From NCBI RefSeq assembly GCF_013181195.1, contig NZ_SMZP01000010.1, forward strand, positions 124,001 to 188,000: DNA of 64,000 bases, given 5' to 3'. The DNA is from Caulobacter sp. RHG1. GTDB taxonomy: Bacteria > Pseudomonadota > Alphaproteobacteria > Caulobacterales > Caulobacteraceae. Both the position numbers and the translations under genes were made by a program. Below, piece by piece: positions 34,438 to 43,121 of this stretch; position 1 is the first letter of the stretch; the number at the start of each line of letters is the position of its first letter. The notes below the pieces were generated by a model. The model worked only from the letters and a program-made list of their open reading frames with translations, did not search any database and was not told the origin of the DNA.

Positions 34438-35154
34438 TCAGCGCCAATCTCCTGCAGCGGCCTGCCACAAGGTCATCGCCGAGATCGCGGCGGTGTCGGC
34501 GCGCAGGATGCGCGGGCCCAGCGACACCGGCGTGACGAAGGAAAGCCCCCGCAGCCGCTCGCGTTCCTCGGGCGCGAACCCGCCTTCGGGACCGATCAGG
34601 ATGGCTGCCGGACCGCCGGTTCCGGCCAGCGCTTCGATCGCGGGTTTCGCATCGCCGCCCTCGTCGCAGAACACCAGGCGGCGAGCCGGGTCCCAGGCGT
34701 CCAGGATCTTGTCCAGCTTCTCGGGGTCGGCGACCTCGGGCACGTCCAGACGGCCGGTCTGCTCAGCGGCTTCCATGGCGATGGCGTCCAGGCGGCCCAG
34801 CTTGACGAAGTCGACATTGGTTCGCCGCGTCACCGCCAACCGCACTCTGCGCGCCCCCAGCTCGGCGGCCTTCTCGACGATGGTCTCGACCCGGCTGCGC
34901 TTGACCATGGCGATGATCAGATCGAGGTCGGGCCCCAGCTCCATCGGACGGGTCTGGTCCTCGGCCTTCAGCAGGCAGCCGCGCTTGGTCGACTCGATGA
35001 GGGTGGCGCGCCACTCGCCGTCGCGGCCGTTGAACAGCAGAAGCTCGGCCCCTACCGCCAGACGCATGACCGCAGTCAGATAGCGCGATTGGTCGACGGT
35101 GGGCACGACGCCGGCCCCGGCGGAGAGGTCGTTGGGAACGAAGAGACGGATCAT
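34438..35154 (-). CDS. rsmE: 16S rRNA (uracil1498-N3)-methyltransferase
   Basis: This 238-residue SPOUT-class methyltransferase has the RsmE order. An N-terminal PUA-like region (MIRLFVPNDLSAG, SRYLTAVMRLAVG) is followed by EKAAELGARRVRLAVTRRTN, and the knot motif ILIGPEGGFAPEERERL lies near residues 182-200. LGPRILRADTAAIS makes the second knot loop. It methylates U1498 of 16S rRNA using SAM. It starts 46 bp from the divergent PPK2 gene and lies 135 bp upstream of gshA on the same strand. Confidence 0.95.
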   Translation of the reverse strand: MIRLFVPNDLSAGAGVVPTVDQSRYLTAVMRLAVGAELLLFNGRDGEWRATLIESTKRGCLLKAEDQTRPMELGPDLDLIIAMVKRSRVETIVEKAAELGARRVRLAVTRRTNVDFVKLGRLDAIAMEAAEQTGRLDVPEVADPEKLDKILDAWDPARRLVFCDEGGDAKPAIEALAGTGGPAAILIGPEGGFAPEERERLRGLSFVTPVSLGPRILRADTAAISAMTLWQAAAGDWR

Positions 35155-35200
35155 GGCGTCCTTCTAGCGCATCTCTTCTTTTCGGGGGTAGGCTGACGTC

Positions 35201-35962
35201 ATGAGCAAGCACGACGACTACGAAAACGAACTCATGCAGCTGCAGCTCGCCCTGATCGAGATGCAGAAGAAGGCCATCGCCGACGACTGGAAGATCCTGG
35301 CAGTCTTCGAGGGCCGCGACTCGGCCGGCAAGGACGGCACGATCGCCCGAGTCACCCAGCATCTGTCCAAGCGCGCCACCACCGTCGTGGCCCTGCCTAA
35401 GCCGAACGAGCGCGAACGCAGCGAATGGTACTTCCAGCGCTATGTCGACTACCTGCCGGCCGCCGGCGAGGCGGTGCTGTTCAACCGCTCCTGGTACAAC
35501 CGGGCGGGGGTCGAGCGGGTGATGGGCTTCTCGACGCCAGAGCAGCAGGAGCAGTTCCTGCGCGACGTGCCGGCCTTCGAGCGGATGCTGGTCGAGAACG
35601 GCCTGCGCTACGTGAAGTTCTGGCTCGACATCAGCCGCGACGAGCAGGCCGAGCGCCTCAAAGCCCGCCGCGATGATCCTCTGAAGGCCTTCAAGACCAG
35701 CGACCTGGACAAGGTCGCCCAGGACAAGTGGGACGACTACACCAAGGCCCGCGACGAGATGCTGATGCGCACCCACAGCGACGTCGCCCCGTGGATCTGC
35801 GTGCGCGCCGACCACAAGAAGGAAGCCCGGCTCAACGTCATCCGCTGGCTGCTGCACGCCGCCGGCGACAAGAAGCTGGTCAAGGGCGTCGCCAAGCCGG
35901 ACCCGAGCGTCATCTTCTCGTTCGAGCCCGCGGCGCTGGAGGACGGGCGGCTGGCGCGGTAG
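35201..35962 (+). CDS. ppk2: Polyphosphate kinase 2 family protein
   Basis: This 253-residue PPK2 has Walker A GRDSAGKDG at residues 38-46. ERSEWYFQRYVDYLPAAGE and FNRSWYNRAGVERVMG cover Walker B and the lid. The C-terminal part has RADHKKEARLNVIRWLL. PPK2 enzymes use polyphosphate to phosphorylate nucleoside mono- or diphosphates. A single PPK2 domain of this length fits class I (diphosphate) members. The gene is divergent from rsmE with 46 bp between starts. Confidence 0.93.
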   Translation: MSKHDDYENELMQLQLALIEMQKKAIADDWKILAVFEGRDSAGKDGTIARVTQHLSKRATTVVALPKPNERERSEWYFQRYVDYLPAAGEAVLFNRSWYNRAGVERVMGFSTPEQQEQFLRDVPAFERMLVENGLRYVKFWLDISRDEQAERLKARRDDPLKAFKTSDLDKVAQDKWDDYTKARDEMLMRTHSDVAPWICVRADHKKEARLNVIRWLLHAAGDKKLVKGVAKPDPSVIFSFEPAALEDGRLAR

Positions 35963-36042
35963 ACCCGCTTCTCGGTTCGAAAAGCCCCTTTCCGACAGGG
36001 CGCGAGCGTGGTGCTGTACCCGAAACGGAGAAGCGCCCTCGC

Positions 36043-37788
36043 ATGGACGACACCAAGACGACCCGGACCACCGCCTTCACCCGCCTGGGGATCGGCCTGG
36101 CCCAGGGCATTGCGATGTTCCTGCTACAGAAGGCCGACGAGTCCAAGGCCTGGCCCGCGACGCAGCCGATGCTGTACGCGCCGCTGCTGATCTGCGCCTT
36201 GATGGTCCCGATGATCCCGCTGGCGGCGCTGTCGGCCATGCGGCGCCAGGCTCTGATCGCCTGGAGCCTGATCGCCGCCGCCCTGGCCGTGATCCTGGCC
36301 ATCCACGCCGCCTGGACCGGCGCCGGACCCGAACGCTATGGCGCAGGACCGTTGTCCCCGCCGCTGTTCATCGCCGTCGCGGCCCTCCTCTTCATCGCCC
36401 ACCACCTGGTCCAGCCGGCCGAGGCGGTCTCTAAGCCGGTCGCGCCCTACGAGGACTATTTCGACCTGGTGGGCACCAATGCGGTGCGCCTGTTCCTGTC
36501 CCTGGCCTTCACCGGCGCGTTCTGGCTGCTGCTGTTCCTGGCCGGGGCGCTGTTCAAGCTGATCGGCGTCGACGCCATCCAGAAGCTGATCGGCGAGACC
36601 GCCTTCGCCTTCCCGGCCACCGGCCTGATGTTCGCCGCCGCCGTGCACATGGCCGTGCAACTGACCGAGGCCCGCGCCGGCCTGGTCCGCGGCGTGCGCA
36701 CCGTGGCCCTGGTGCTGCTGGCCTGGCTGCTGCCGCTGATGGTCGTGATCGCCGGCGGCTTCCTGGCCAGCCTGCCGTTCACGGGCCTGGCCCCGCTGTG
36801 GGGCACCAAGGCCGCCGCGGCCCTGCTGCTGTCGGCCGCCGCCGCCCTGATCATCCTGATCAACGCCGCCTATCAGGATGGCGTCGAGCCGCCGCACCTG
36901 ATTTTGCGCTGGTCTGCGCGGATCGCCAGCCTGCTGCTGATCCCGATCGTCGTGCTGACCGCCTATGCGCTGTGGCTGCGGATCGACCAGTATGGCCTGA
37001 CCCCGGACCGCGTCCTGGCCTCCACCTATCTGGTCGTCGCCGCCGGCTTCACGGTCGGCTACACCCTCGCCGCTTTGAAACCGGCGCCCTGGATGAAGCC
37101 GCTGGAGCCCACCAACCTGATCATGGCCGCCGTCTCGGTCCTGCTGCTGATCGCCCTGTTCACCCCGATCGCCGACCCCGCGCGCCTGTCGGTGAACAGT
37201 CAGGTCAAGCGGCTGGAGACCGGCAAGATCGCGCCCGACAAGTTCGACTTCCAGTTCCTGCGCTTCGACAGCGGACGCTATGGTCGCGACGGGCTGGCCC
37301 GGCTGAAGGCCAGCAGCAACACCGACATCGCCGAGCGCGCCCGCAAGGCCCAGGCCCAGACCGCCAAGGACTTCCGCCCGCTGAACGCCCCCGAAGGCGG
37401 CGTGATCGCCGTCTATCCCGCCGGCCGCACCCTGCCCGACAGCTTCCGCAATCAGGACTGGACCAAGAACGATTCCGGCTCGGTCTGCGGCTATGCCGGC
37501 ATGCGCTGCTCGGCCCTGCTGCTGGATGTCGACGGCGACGGCGTCGAGGAGGTGCTGCTGACCAACGGCGCCATGCTGGACGTCATGTCGCTGGCCAATG
37601 GCGAATGGCGCAAGGTGGCCGACGTCTCAACGTCCTGCGAGGGCGTCGACCTGGATGCGGCCCTGAAGGCCGGGACGGTCCGCATGGGCGAGCCGGAGGC
37701 CCGCCGCGACTTGATGCTGGGCGACCAGCGCCTAGTGCTGCGCCCGGCGGCGAAAGGCTGCGGGGTGGCTACGCCATCCCCGCGCTGA
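36043..37788 (+). CDS. DUF4153 membrane protein with C-terminal soluble domain
   Basis: This 581-residue protein starts MDDTKTTRTTAFTRLG (ATG 36043). It has about eleven to twelve membrane segments over residues 15-395, consistent with DUF4153, and a soluble C-terminal half (about 400-581). The latter contains LLLDVDGDGVEEVLLTNGA, a calcium-binding-like Asp-rich loop of the FG-GAP type. Longer frames upstream overlap PPK2 and are shadows. The 3' end overlaps the convergent ABC gene by 20 bp. No function is established. Confidence 0.85.
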   Translation: MDDTKTTRTTAFTRLGIGLAQGIAMFLLQKADESKAWPATQPMLYAPLLICALMVPMIPLAALSAMRRQALIAWSLIAAALAVILAIHAAWTGAGPERYGAGPLSPPLFIAVAALLFIAHHLVQPAEAVSKPVAPYEDYFDLVGTNAVRLFLSLAFTGAFWLLLFLAGALFKLIGVDAIQKLIGETAFAFPATGLMFAAAVHMAVQLTEARAGLVRGVRTVALVLLAWLLPLMVVIAGGFLASLPFTGLAPLWGTKAAAALLLSAAAALIILINAAYQDGVEPPHLILRWSARIASLLLIPIVVLTAYALWLRIDQYGLTPDRVLASTYLVVAAGFTVGYTLAALKPAPWMKPLEPTNLIMAAVSVLLLIALFTPIADPARLSVNSQVKRLETGKIAPDKFDFQFLRFDSGRYGRDGLARLKASSNTDIAERARKAQAQTAKDFRPLNAPEGGVIAVYPAGRTLPDSFRNQDWTKNDSGSVCGYAGMRCSALLLDVDGDGVEEVLLTNGAMLDVMSLANGEWRKVADVSTSCEGVDLDAALKAGTVRMGEPEARRDLMLGDQRLVLRPAAKGCGVATPSPR

Positions 37789-39562
37789 TCGCGTTCAGGC
37801 GGGCATAGACCCCGCCCTGCGTCGCCAACTGGTCGTGACGACCTTCCTCGACGACCTGACCGTTCTGGAAGACCAGGATGCGGTCGGCGCCGCGCACCGT
37901 CGACAGGCGGTGGGCGATGACGATCGTGGTCCGGCCGTCCATCAGCGCCTCGGCGGCGGCCTGGACCAGGCCCTCGGTCTCGACGTCCAGCGACGAGGTC
38001 GCCTCGTCCATCACCAGGATGGGCGCGTCGGCCAGGAAGGCGCGAGCGATGGCCACACGCTGGCGCTCGCCGCCCGACAGCTTGACGCCGCGCTCTCCGA
38101 CCAGGGTGTCGTAGCCTTTCGGCAGGCGCAGGATGAACTCGTGGGCGCGGGCCTTCTTGGCCGCCGCCTCGATCTCCTCGCGGGTGGCGTCCGGCTTGGC
38201 GTAGGCGATGTTTTCCCAGAGCGTGCGGTGGAACAGGGCCGGATCCTGCGGCACCACCGCGATGGCCCGGCGCAGCGATGTCTGAGTGACCTTGGAAACG
38301 TCCTGGCCATCGATCAGGATTGTCCCGTCCTGCAGGTCGTGCAGGCGCTGGACCAGCTTGACGAAGGTCGACTTGCCCGAGCCCGTCGGGCCGACGAGGG
38401 CCACTCGCTCGCCAGGCGCGATCTTCAGGCTGAAATGGTCGTACAGCGGCGCGCCCGCCGCCTTGTAGCGGAAGGTCACGTCGCGGAACTCGATGCTGCC
38501 GGATGCGGGCAGGAAGTCAGGGGCCCCAGGCGCATCGGCGATCTGCGGCGACAGGGTGGTCCACGCGGCCACGTCCTCGGCGTCGTCCAGGCCCTTCTGC
38601 AGCATGCGGATGTTCTCGCCCAGGTTCCGCAGATAGCCGCTCATCAGCATGAAGGCGGTGATGGCGAAAGCGACGTCGCCGGGCGTGGCCGTGCCCTTGG
38701 CCCAGCCCCAGACCATCGCCCCGGTCAGGCCGGCCTGCAGCACGACCAGCAGCAGGTTCTGGCCCAGCCATACATTGGTGAAGCGCACCCAGGTGACCAT
38801 GATCGCGTCGCGCCAGGCGGCCGTGACCTCGGCCAGACGCTCGCCCTCGCGCTGCTCGGCGCCGAAGCTCTTCACGGTCGGGTTCGAGGTCACCGCGTCG
38901 GCCAGAGCCCCGCCGATCCTGGAGTCCAGGGCGTTGGACCGCAGATTGCTGGGGCGCACATAGCGCTCGGTGATCCACAGGTTGACGCCCAGATAGGCGA
39001 CCACCACGACCAGCGAGATGACGCCGGCCAGCGGCTGGCGCAGCAGCATGGCGAACGACAGGCCGACCAGCACGATGATGCCCGGCCCCAGCCAGATCGT
39101 GACCGCGTCGGTGACGCTGTCATAGCCCCACATGGCGCGGGTCAGCTTGCGCACCGTCGCGCCGGCGAAGCTGTCGGCGTGCCAGTCCGACGAGAAGGCC
39201 TGCACCTTGGCGAAGCCCTCGTTGGTCATCTCCTCCATGTTCCGGGCCGCCAGCGGGATCCAGAACCGGTGGGCGATGTTGCGGATGATCGCGAAGGCGA
39301 AATAGACGCCGACGAACAGACCCAGCGCCGTCCAGGCCTCGCTGTCGCCACGCGGCTTGCTGGCGACGGTGTCGACGAGGTAGCCGGAGGCGTAGGGCAG
39401 GGCCAGGTCGAAGGCCACCGCCACCAGGGTCAGTCCGACGCCGAAGCCGAACAGCACCGGCCGCCGCTTCCAGAACTGGGCGACGAAGCCCAGCACTTGG
39501 CGGTTCGACAGGGCGCGCTTGCGGGGCCCGGCTTCGTCTTCATCGTCGAGAATGTCGGTCAT
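37769..39562 (-). CDS. ABC transporter, permease-ATPase fusion
   Basis: The 597-residue half-transporter has an N-terminal six-helix exporter domain (about 30-330). The ATPase has Walker A GPTGSGKST at 391-399, Q-loop near VVPQD at about 436-440, signature LSGGERQR at 495-502 and Walker B ILVMDE at 515-520. This is the MsbA/multidrug exporter architecture, acting as a homodimer or heterodimer. No second half-transporter lies next to it. The substrate is unknown. Confidence 0.94.
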   Translation of the reverse strand: MTDILDDEDEAGPRKRALSNRQVLGFVAQFWKRRPVLFGFGVGLTLVAVAFDLALPYASGYLVDTVASKPRGDSEAWTALGLFVGVYFAFAIIRNIAHRFWIPLAARNMEEMTNEGFAKVQAFSSDWHADSFAGATVRKLTRAMWGYDSVTDAVTIWLGPGIIVLVGLSFAMLLRQPLAGVISLVVVVAYLGVNLWITERYVRPSNLRSNALDSRIGGALADAVTSNPTVKSFGAEQREGERLAEVTAAWRDAIMVTWVRFTNVWLGQNLLLVVLQAGLTGAMVWGWAKGTATPGDVAFAITAFMLMSGYLRNLGENIRMLQKGLDDAEDVAAWTTLSPQIADAPGAPDFLPASGSIEFRDVTFRYKAAGAPLYDHFSLKIAPGERVALVGPTGSGKSTFVKLVQRLHDLQDGTILIDGQDVSKVTQTSLRRAIAVVPQDPALFHRTLWENIAYAKPDATREEIEAAAKKARAHEFILRLPKGYDTLVGERGVKLSGGERQRVAIARAFLADAPILVMDEATSSLDVETEGLVQAAAEALMDGRTTIVIAHRLSTVRGADRILVFQNGQVVEEGRHDQLATQGGVYARLNAISAGMA

Positions 39563-39604
39563 GGCGCGGGCTAGATAGGCGCTTTCGCCGGCCGGCGCGA
39601 CCCG

Positions 39605-39883
39605 TCAGGTGCGCGACTTGCGACCGCCGCCGAACGGTCGCCAGCGCAGAAACCAGATGATCGCCGGCCCGACGATCGGCGTGCGCAGCAGCGGACGCAC
39701 CGTGTGCGGACGGGTCTTGAGGAAGCAGACCACCGCCCCGATCCAGAACACGGTGGTCGGCATGCCCGGCACGACGACGCCCACTGCGCCGGTCGCCACC
39801 AAGGCGCCGCCCAGCCCGTCCAGCGCCCAGCGTTCGGCGCGGGTCAGGCGGCGACGCGGCTTGCGGCGAGGCTTGAGACTCAT
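39605..39883 (-). CDS. YbaN/DUF454 family membrane protein
   Basis: The 92-residue product starts at ATG 39883 (MSLKPRRKPRRR). It has the DUF454 core GAVGVVVPGMPTTVFWIGAVVCFLKTRP with two hydrophobic segments and LLRTPIVGPAIIWFLRW after it. The N-terminus is strongly basic. YbaN-like proteins are small inner-membrane proteins of unknown function. A second protein with the same pattern lies just upstream (39936-40181), so the two look like tandem paralogues. Confidence 0.85.
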   Translation of the reverse strand: MSLKPRRKPRRRLTRAERWALDGLGGALVATGAVGVVVPGMPTTVFWIGAVVCFLKTRPHTVRPLLRTPIVGPAIIWFLRWRPFGGGRKSRT

Positions 39884-39935
39884 TTGCAAGAGTTAGCGCG
39901 TCACGGGGCGGGTTCAAACCCCGGAGCAACCCTGA

Positions 39936-40181
39936 TCAAGCCGCCGGCGCCAGGTCTCCGAATGGCGGCGCCGGCTGGCGCTCCAGGCCGCGACGGATGC
40001 GCGGCCCGAACTTGGTCGCCGAGGTCAGGCGCGCGACCATGGCCCGGTCGCCGGCCCGCGCGAACAGGCGGCCCGCGGCGGTCCACAGCGCGGTGGTCGC
40101 CGGGTGAGGCAGGACGATCCCCGCCCCCGCGCCGGCCAGCAGCAGGCTCCAAGCCGAGACACGAAGGGCGGCGGTGGCCAT
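39936..40181 (-). CDS. Small DUF454-like protein
   Basis: The 81-residue product has LLLAGAGAGIVLPHPATTAL, then WTAAGRLFARAG, then LTSATKFGPRIRRGLE. This aligns by eye with the DUF454 core of the downstream neighbour at the conserved G-x-VLP-x3-TT and GP-x-I positions. It starts at ATG 40181, preceded by aggag, and lies 12 bp after the katA stop. The function is unknown. Cotranscription with katA is likely. Confidence 0.65.
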   Translation of the reverse strand: MATAALRVSAWSLLLAGAGAGIVLPHPATTALWTAAGRLFARAGDRAMVARLTSATKFGPRIRRGLERQPAPPFGDLAPAA

Positions 40182-40193
40182 GGTCAGGCTCCT

Positions 40194-41648
40194 CTATTCG
40201 GCCGCGATGTCGTCGACCGACACCCCGACCCGCTGCGCGACGCCGGCGGCATAGGCCGGATCGGCGCGGTGGAAGTGGACCAGCTGGCGCTTGATGATCT
40301 CCACCGGCACGCCCTGCATGGCCGCGGCGATGTTGTCGAACAGCTGACGCTGCTGGTCGGGGCTCATCAACCGGAACAGGTCGCCCGGCTGACTGTAGTC
40401 ATCGTTCCCGTCGCGGTGATTGAACCGGTCCGCGTCGCCGTGGATCGGCAGCGGCGGCTCGGCCACGGACGGATCCTCGACCGGCCCGCCGAAGCTGTTC
40501 GGCTCATACCAGGCGTCGGTGCGCGGGGGGCTGTCGAACCGCATCGCGCCGTCGGCGTGGTAGTGGTTCACCGGGCAGCGCGGACGATTGACCGGCAGCG
40601 CCTCGTAGTGCGTGCCGATCCGATAGCGGTGGGCGTCGGCATAGGCGAAGATCCGCGCCTGCAGCATCTTGTCCGGCGAGAAGCCGATGCCCGGGACGAT
40701 GTTCGATGGCGAGAACGAGCTCTGCTCGACCTCGGCGAAATAGTTGTCCGGGTTGCGGTTCAGCTCCAGCACGCCGACCTCGATCAGCGGGAACTCGCCG
40801 TGCGGCCAGACCTTGGTCAGGTCGAACGGATTCCAGCGGAACGTCTGCGCCTGCGCCTCCGTCATGATCTGCACGTAGAAGGTCCAGCGCGGGAAGTCGC
40901 CGCCCTCGATGGCTTCGAACAGGTCGCGCTGGGCGCTCTCGCGGTCATTGGCGATGACCGCGTTGCCCTCGGCGTTGGTCCAGTTCTTGATGCCCTGCTG
41001 GGTCTTGAAGTGGAACTTGACCCACACGCGCTCATTGGCGGCGTTCAGGAAGCTGTAGGTGTGGCTGCCAAAGCCGTGCACGTGGCGATAGCTCTGCGGC
41101 AGGCCCCGGTCCGAGAACAGGGTCGTCACCTGGTGCAGGCTCTCGGGGCTCAGGCTCCAGAAGTCCCACATCGCTGTCGGCGAGCGCAGGTTCGAGACCG
41201 GGTGGCGCTTCTGGGTGCGGATGAAGTCGGGGAATTTCAGCGGGTCGCGGACGAAGAACACCGGGGTGTTGTTGCCGACCAGGTCCCAGTTGCCCTCCTC
41301 GGTATAGACCTTCAGCGCAAAGCCGCGCACGTCGCGCTCCGCGTCGGCCGCGCCGCGCTCGCCGGCCACGGTCGAGAAGCGCAGCAGGATCTCGCTTTCC
41401 GCGCCCGGCTGCAGGGCCTTGGCCTTGGTGTAGGCGCTGATGTCGTGGGTGATCTTCAACGTGCCATAGGCGGCCGAACCCTTGGCGTGGACGACCCGCT
41501 CGGGCACGCGCTCGCGGTTCTGGTGGGCCAGCTTTTCCAGCAGCTGGTAGTCCTGCATCAGCAGCGGGCCGCGCGGTCCGGCGCTGATCGAATTCTGGTT
41601 GTCAGCGATCGGCGCACCAGCGCTGGTCGTCATCGTGGTCTTGGTCAT
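40194..41648 (-). CDS. katA: Catalase (haem, monofunctional)
   Basis: This 484-residue clade-3 type catalase has the active-site His54 in [12 protein letters not shown], Asn127 in [11 protein letters not shown], and the haem Tyr336 in [14 protein letters not shown]. It converts H2O2 to water and O2. The length suits a small-subunit enzyme. It starts at ATG 41648. A second ATG lies at codon 6 (MTTSAGAP). A candidate OxyR site lies 62-98 bp upstream. No catalase-peroxidase is nearby. Confidence 0.96.
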   Translation of the reverse strand: MTKTTMTTSAGAPIADNQNSISAGPRGPLLMQDYQLLEKLAHQNRERVPERVVHAKGSAAYGTLKITHDISAYTKAKALQPGAESEILLRFSTVAGERGAADAERDVRGFALKVYTEEGNWDLVGNNTPVFFVRDPLKFPDFIRTQKRHPVSNLRSPTAMWDFWSLSPESLHQVTTLFSDRGLPQSYRHVHGFGSHTYSFLNAANERVWVKFHFKTQQGIKNWTNAEGNAVIANDRESAQRDLFEAIEGGDFPRWTFYVQIMTEAQAQTFRWNPFDLTKVWPHGEFPLIEVGVLELNRNPDNYFAEVEQSSFSPSNIVPGIGFSPDKMLQARIFAYADAHRYRIGTHYEALPVNRPRCPVNHYHADGAMRFDSPPRTDAWYEPNSFGGPVEDPSVAEPPLPIHGDADRFNHRDGNDDYSQPGDLFRLMSPDQQRQLFDNIAAAMQGVPVEIIKRQLVHFHRADPAYAAGVAQRVGVSVDDIAAE

Positions 41649-41709
41649 CAGAGTCCCTCTCGGCCGAGTTCGTGGGGGAGACCTTCGCCGTCTCAGCGCA
41701 ATAAAGCCA

Positions 41710-41746
41710 ATTGATCGTTTCTGGCGACAGGATCGGAATTATCTAT
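41710..41746. promoter_or_regulatory. Possible OxyR site upstream of katA
   Basis: ATCGGAATTATCTAT at 41732-41746 matches the OxyR half-site ATAGNTNNNANCTAT at all but two defined positions. A weaker copy, ATTGATCGTTTCTGG at 41710-41724, starts exactly 22 bp away, the tandem spacing of OxyR sites. It lies between divergent katA and ubiA. It is a weak consensus match, not proof. Confidence 0.35.
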
Positions 41747-41782
41747 CGCGCGCGGCGGACGTGGCGGGTTAAGCCTCGCCGC

Positions 41783-42718
41783 ATGAGCGACACCGCCATC
41801 CTGCCCGACGCCGCCGCGACCAACTGGGTCGACCGTCACGCGCCGCCCGCCTTGCGCCCCTGGCTGAAGCTGGGCCGGTTCGACCGGCCGGCGGGGATCT
41901 GGCTCTTGATGCTGCCCGGCTGGCAAGGCATCGCCCTGGCCGCCGCCGAGCAGGGCCGCTGGCCCAGCGTCTGGCTGCTGCTGGCGGTGTTCGTGGGCGC
42001 GGCCCTAATGCGGGCGGCCGGCTGCGCCTTCAACGACATCGTCGACCGCGACTTCGACGCCCAGGTCGCTCGCACCGCCATGCGCCCGATCCCGGCCGGG
42101 CTGATCACCGTCAAGCAGGCCTGGCTGTTCCTGGTCGGCTGCAGCCTGGTCAGCCTGTTGATCCTGCTAACCCTGGGCTGGGTGGCGATCGGGCTGGGCG
42201 TGTTGTCGCTGGGCCTGGTGGCCGGCTACCCGTTCATGAAGCGCATCACCTGGTGGCCGCAAGCGTGGCTCGGCCTGACCTTCAACTGGGGCGCCCTGCT
42301 GGGCTACGCCGCCGCCACCGGCCATCTGTCGTGGTCGGCCGCCCTGCTCTATGCGGCGGGCATCTTCTGGACCCTGGGCTACGACACGATCTACGCGATC
42401 CAGGACATCGAGGACGACGCCCTGGCCGGCATCAAGTCCTCGACCCGCCGCCTGGGCGCCCACGTCCAGCTGGGCGTGGCGGGCTTCTACGCCGCCGCCT
42501 TCGTGCTGGTCGTCGCCGCCGCCTGGGTCGGCAATCTGGGCCCGCTGTTCCTGCCGTTCGCCGGCCTCTTCGCCCTGCACCTGTCGCGCCAAGCCGCCGC
42601 CATCAACGTCAATGACGGCCCCGGCGCGCTGAAGCTGTTCAAGTCCAACGCCATCGCCGGGTTGCTGGTGGTCATCGGCCTGACGGCGGGGCTCTGGAAG
42701 CCCGGCGTCAGCTTCTAG
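41783..42718 (+). CDS. ubiA: 4-hydroxybenzoate polyprenyltransferase
   Basis: This 311-residue UbiA prenyltransferase has the first Asp motif NDIVDRDFD at residues 84-92 and the second in YDTIYAIQDIEDD (about 198-210), within a nine-helix membrane fold. It attaches the polyprenyl tail to 4-hydroxybenzoate in ubiquinone synthesis. The ATG at 41783 (MSDTAILPDA) was chosen; longer extensions cross the katA promoter. The stop overlaps the convergent gene by 4 bp. Confidence 0.95.
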   Translation: MSDTAILPDAAATNWVDRHAPPALRPWLKLGRFDRPAGIWLLMLPGWQGIALAAAEQGRWPSVWLLLAVFVGAALMRAAGCAFNDIVDRDFDAQVARTAMRPIPAGLITVKQAWLFLVGCSLVSLLILLTLGWVAIGLGVLSLGLVAGYPFMKRITWWPQAWLGLTFNWGALLGYAAATGHLSWSAALLYAAGIFWTLGYDTIYAIQDIEDDALAGIKSSTRRLGAHVQLGVAGFYAAAFVLVVAAAWVGNLGPLFLPFAGLFALHLSRQAAAINVNDGPGALKLFKSNAIAGLLVVIGLTAGLWKPGVSF

Positions 42719-43065
42719 AACGGCCCCTGACTGTAGACGCGGTCCATGACCGTGTTCAGCTGGCGGATGCGACCGTCATAGCTCTTGGCCAGGCAGCTCT
42801 GGTTGGCCCCGCAGCGCTTGCGCGCCTGCAGCCAGTCGCGCTGGTCGTCCATGATCGCGCCGCGGCCGCCCATCGGCACGAGATGGCGGGTGATGCCGTA
42901 CAGCTGGTCCAGCCGCACGTCCTGGTCGTTGAGGTCGCGGTTGGCGCAGATCGCCTTCTCGTCAGCCGTGCGAGCCTTGCGGCAGTCGAAGCTGGCCGCC
43001 GCCGCGGGCGCTGCGCCGGCGGCGCAGACAGCGGTCAGGAGAAGAGCAGAGATCAGGCGGCGCAT
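42715..43065 (-). CDS. Secreted DUF1311/LprI-like small Cys-rich protein
   Basis: The 116-residue product has a signal peptide (MRRLISALLLTAVCAAGAAP). A mature domain with FDCRKARTADEKAICANRDL follows, the LprI/DUF1311 pattern, with further Cys at CGANQSCLAKSYDGRI. LprI-type proteins inhibit lysozyme. The ATG at 43065 follows an RBS-like ggag; the one at 43095 spoils the signal peptide. It is divergent from the desaturase gene. Confidence 0.82.
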   Translation of the reverse strand: MRRLISALLLTAVCAAGAAPAAAASFDCRKARTADEKAICANRDLNDQDVRLDQLYGITRHLVPMGGRGAIMDDQRDWLQARKRCGANQSCLAKSYDGRIRQLNTVMDRVYSQGPF

Positions 43066-43121
43066 ATCGGGCTCCGGAGTGTGACGTCGGGTCATGCTGT
43101 CTGCCTCAAGCTGAATGTGGG

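Noticed and set aside
39899-39925. T-arm-like sequence GGGTTCAAACCC suggesting a tRNA
   Set aside because: No acceptor stem, D-arm or anticodon arm can be drawn around it. It lies in the short gap between the DUF454-like genes.
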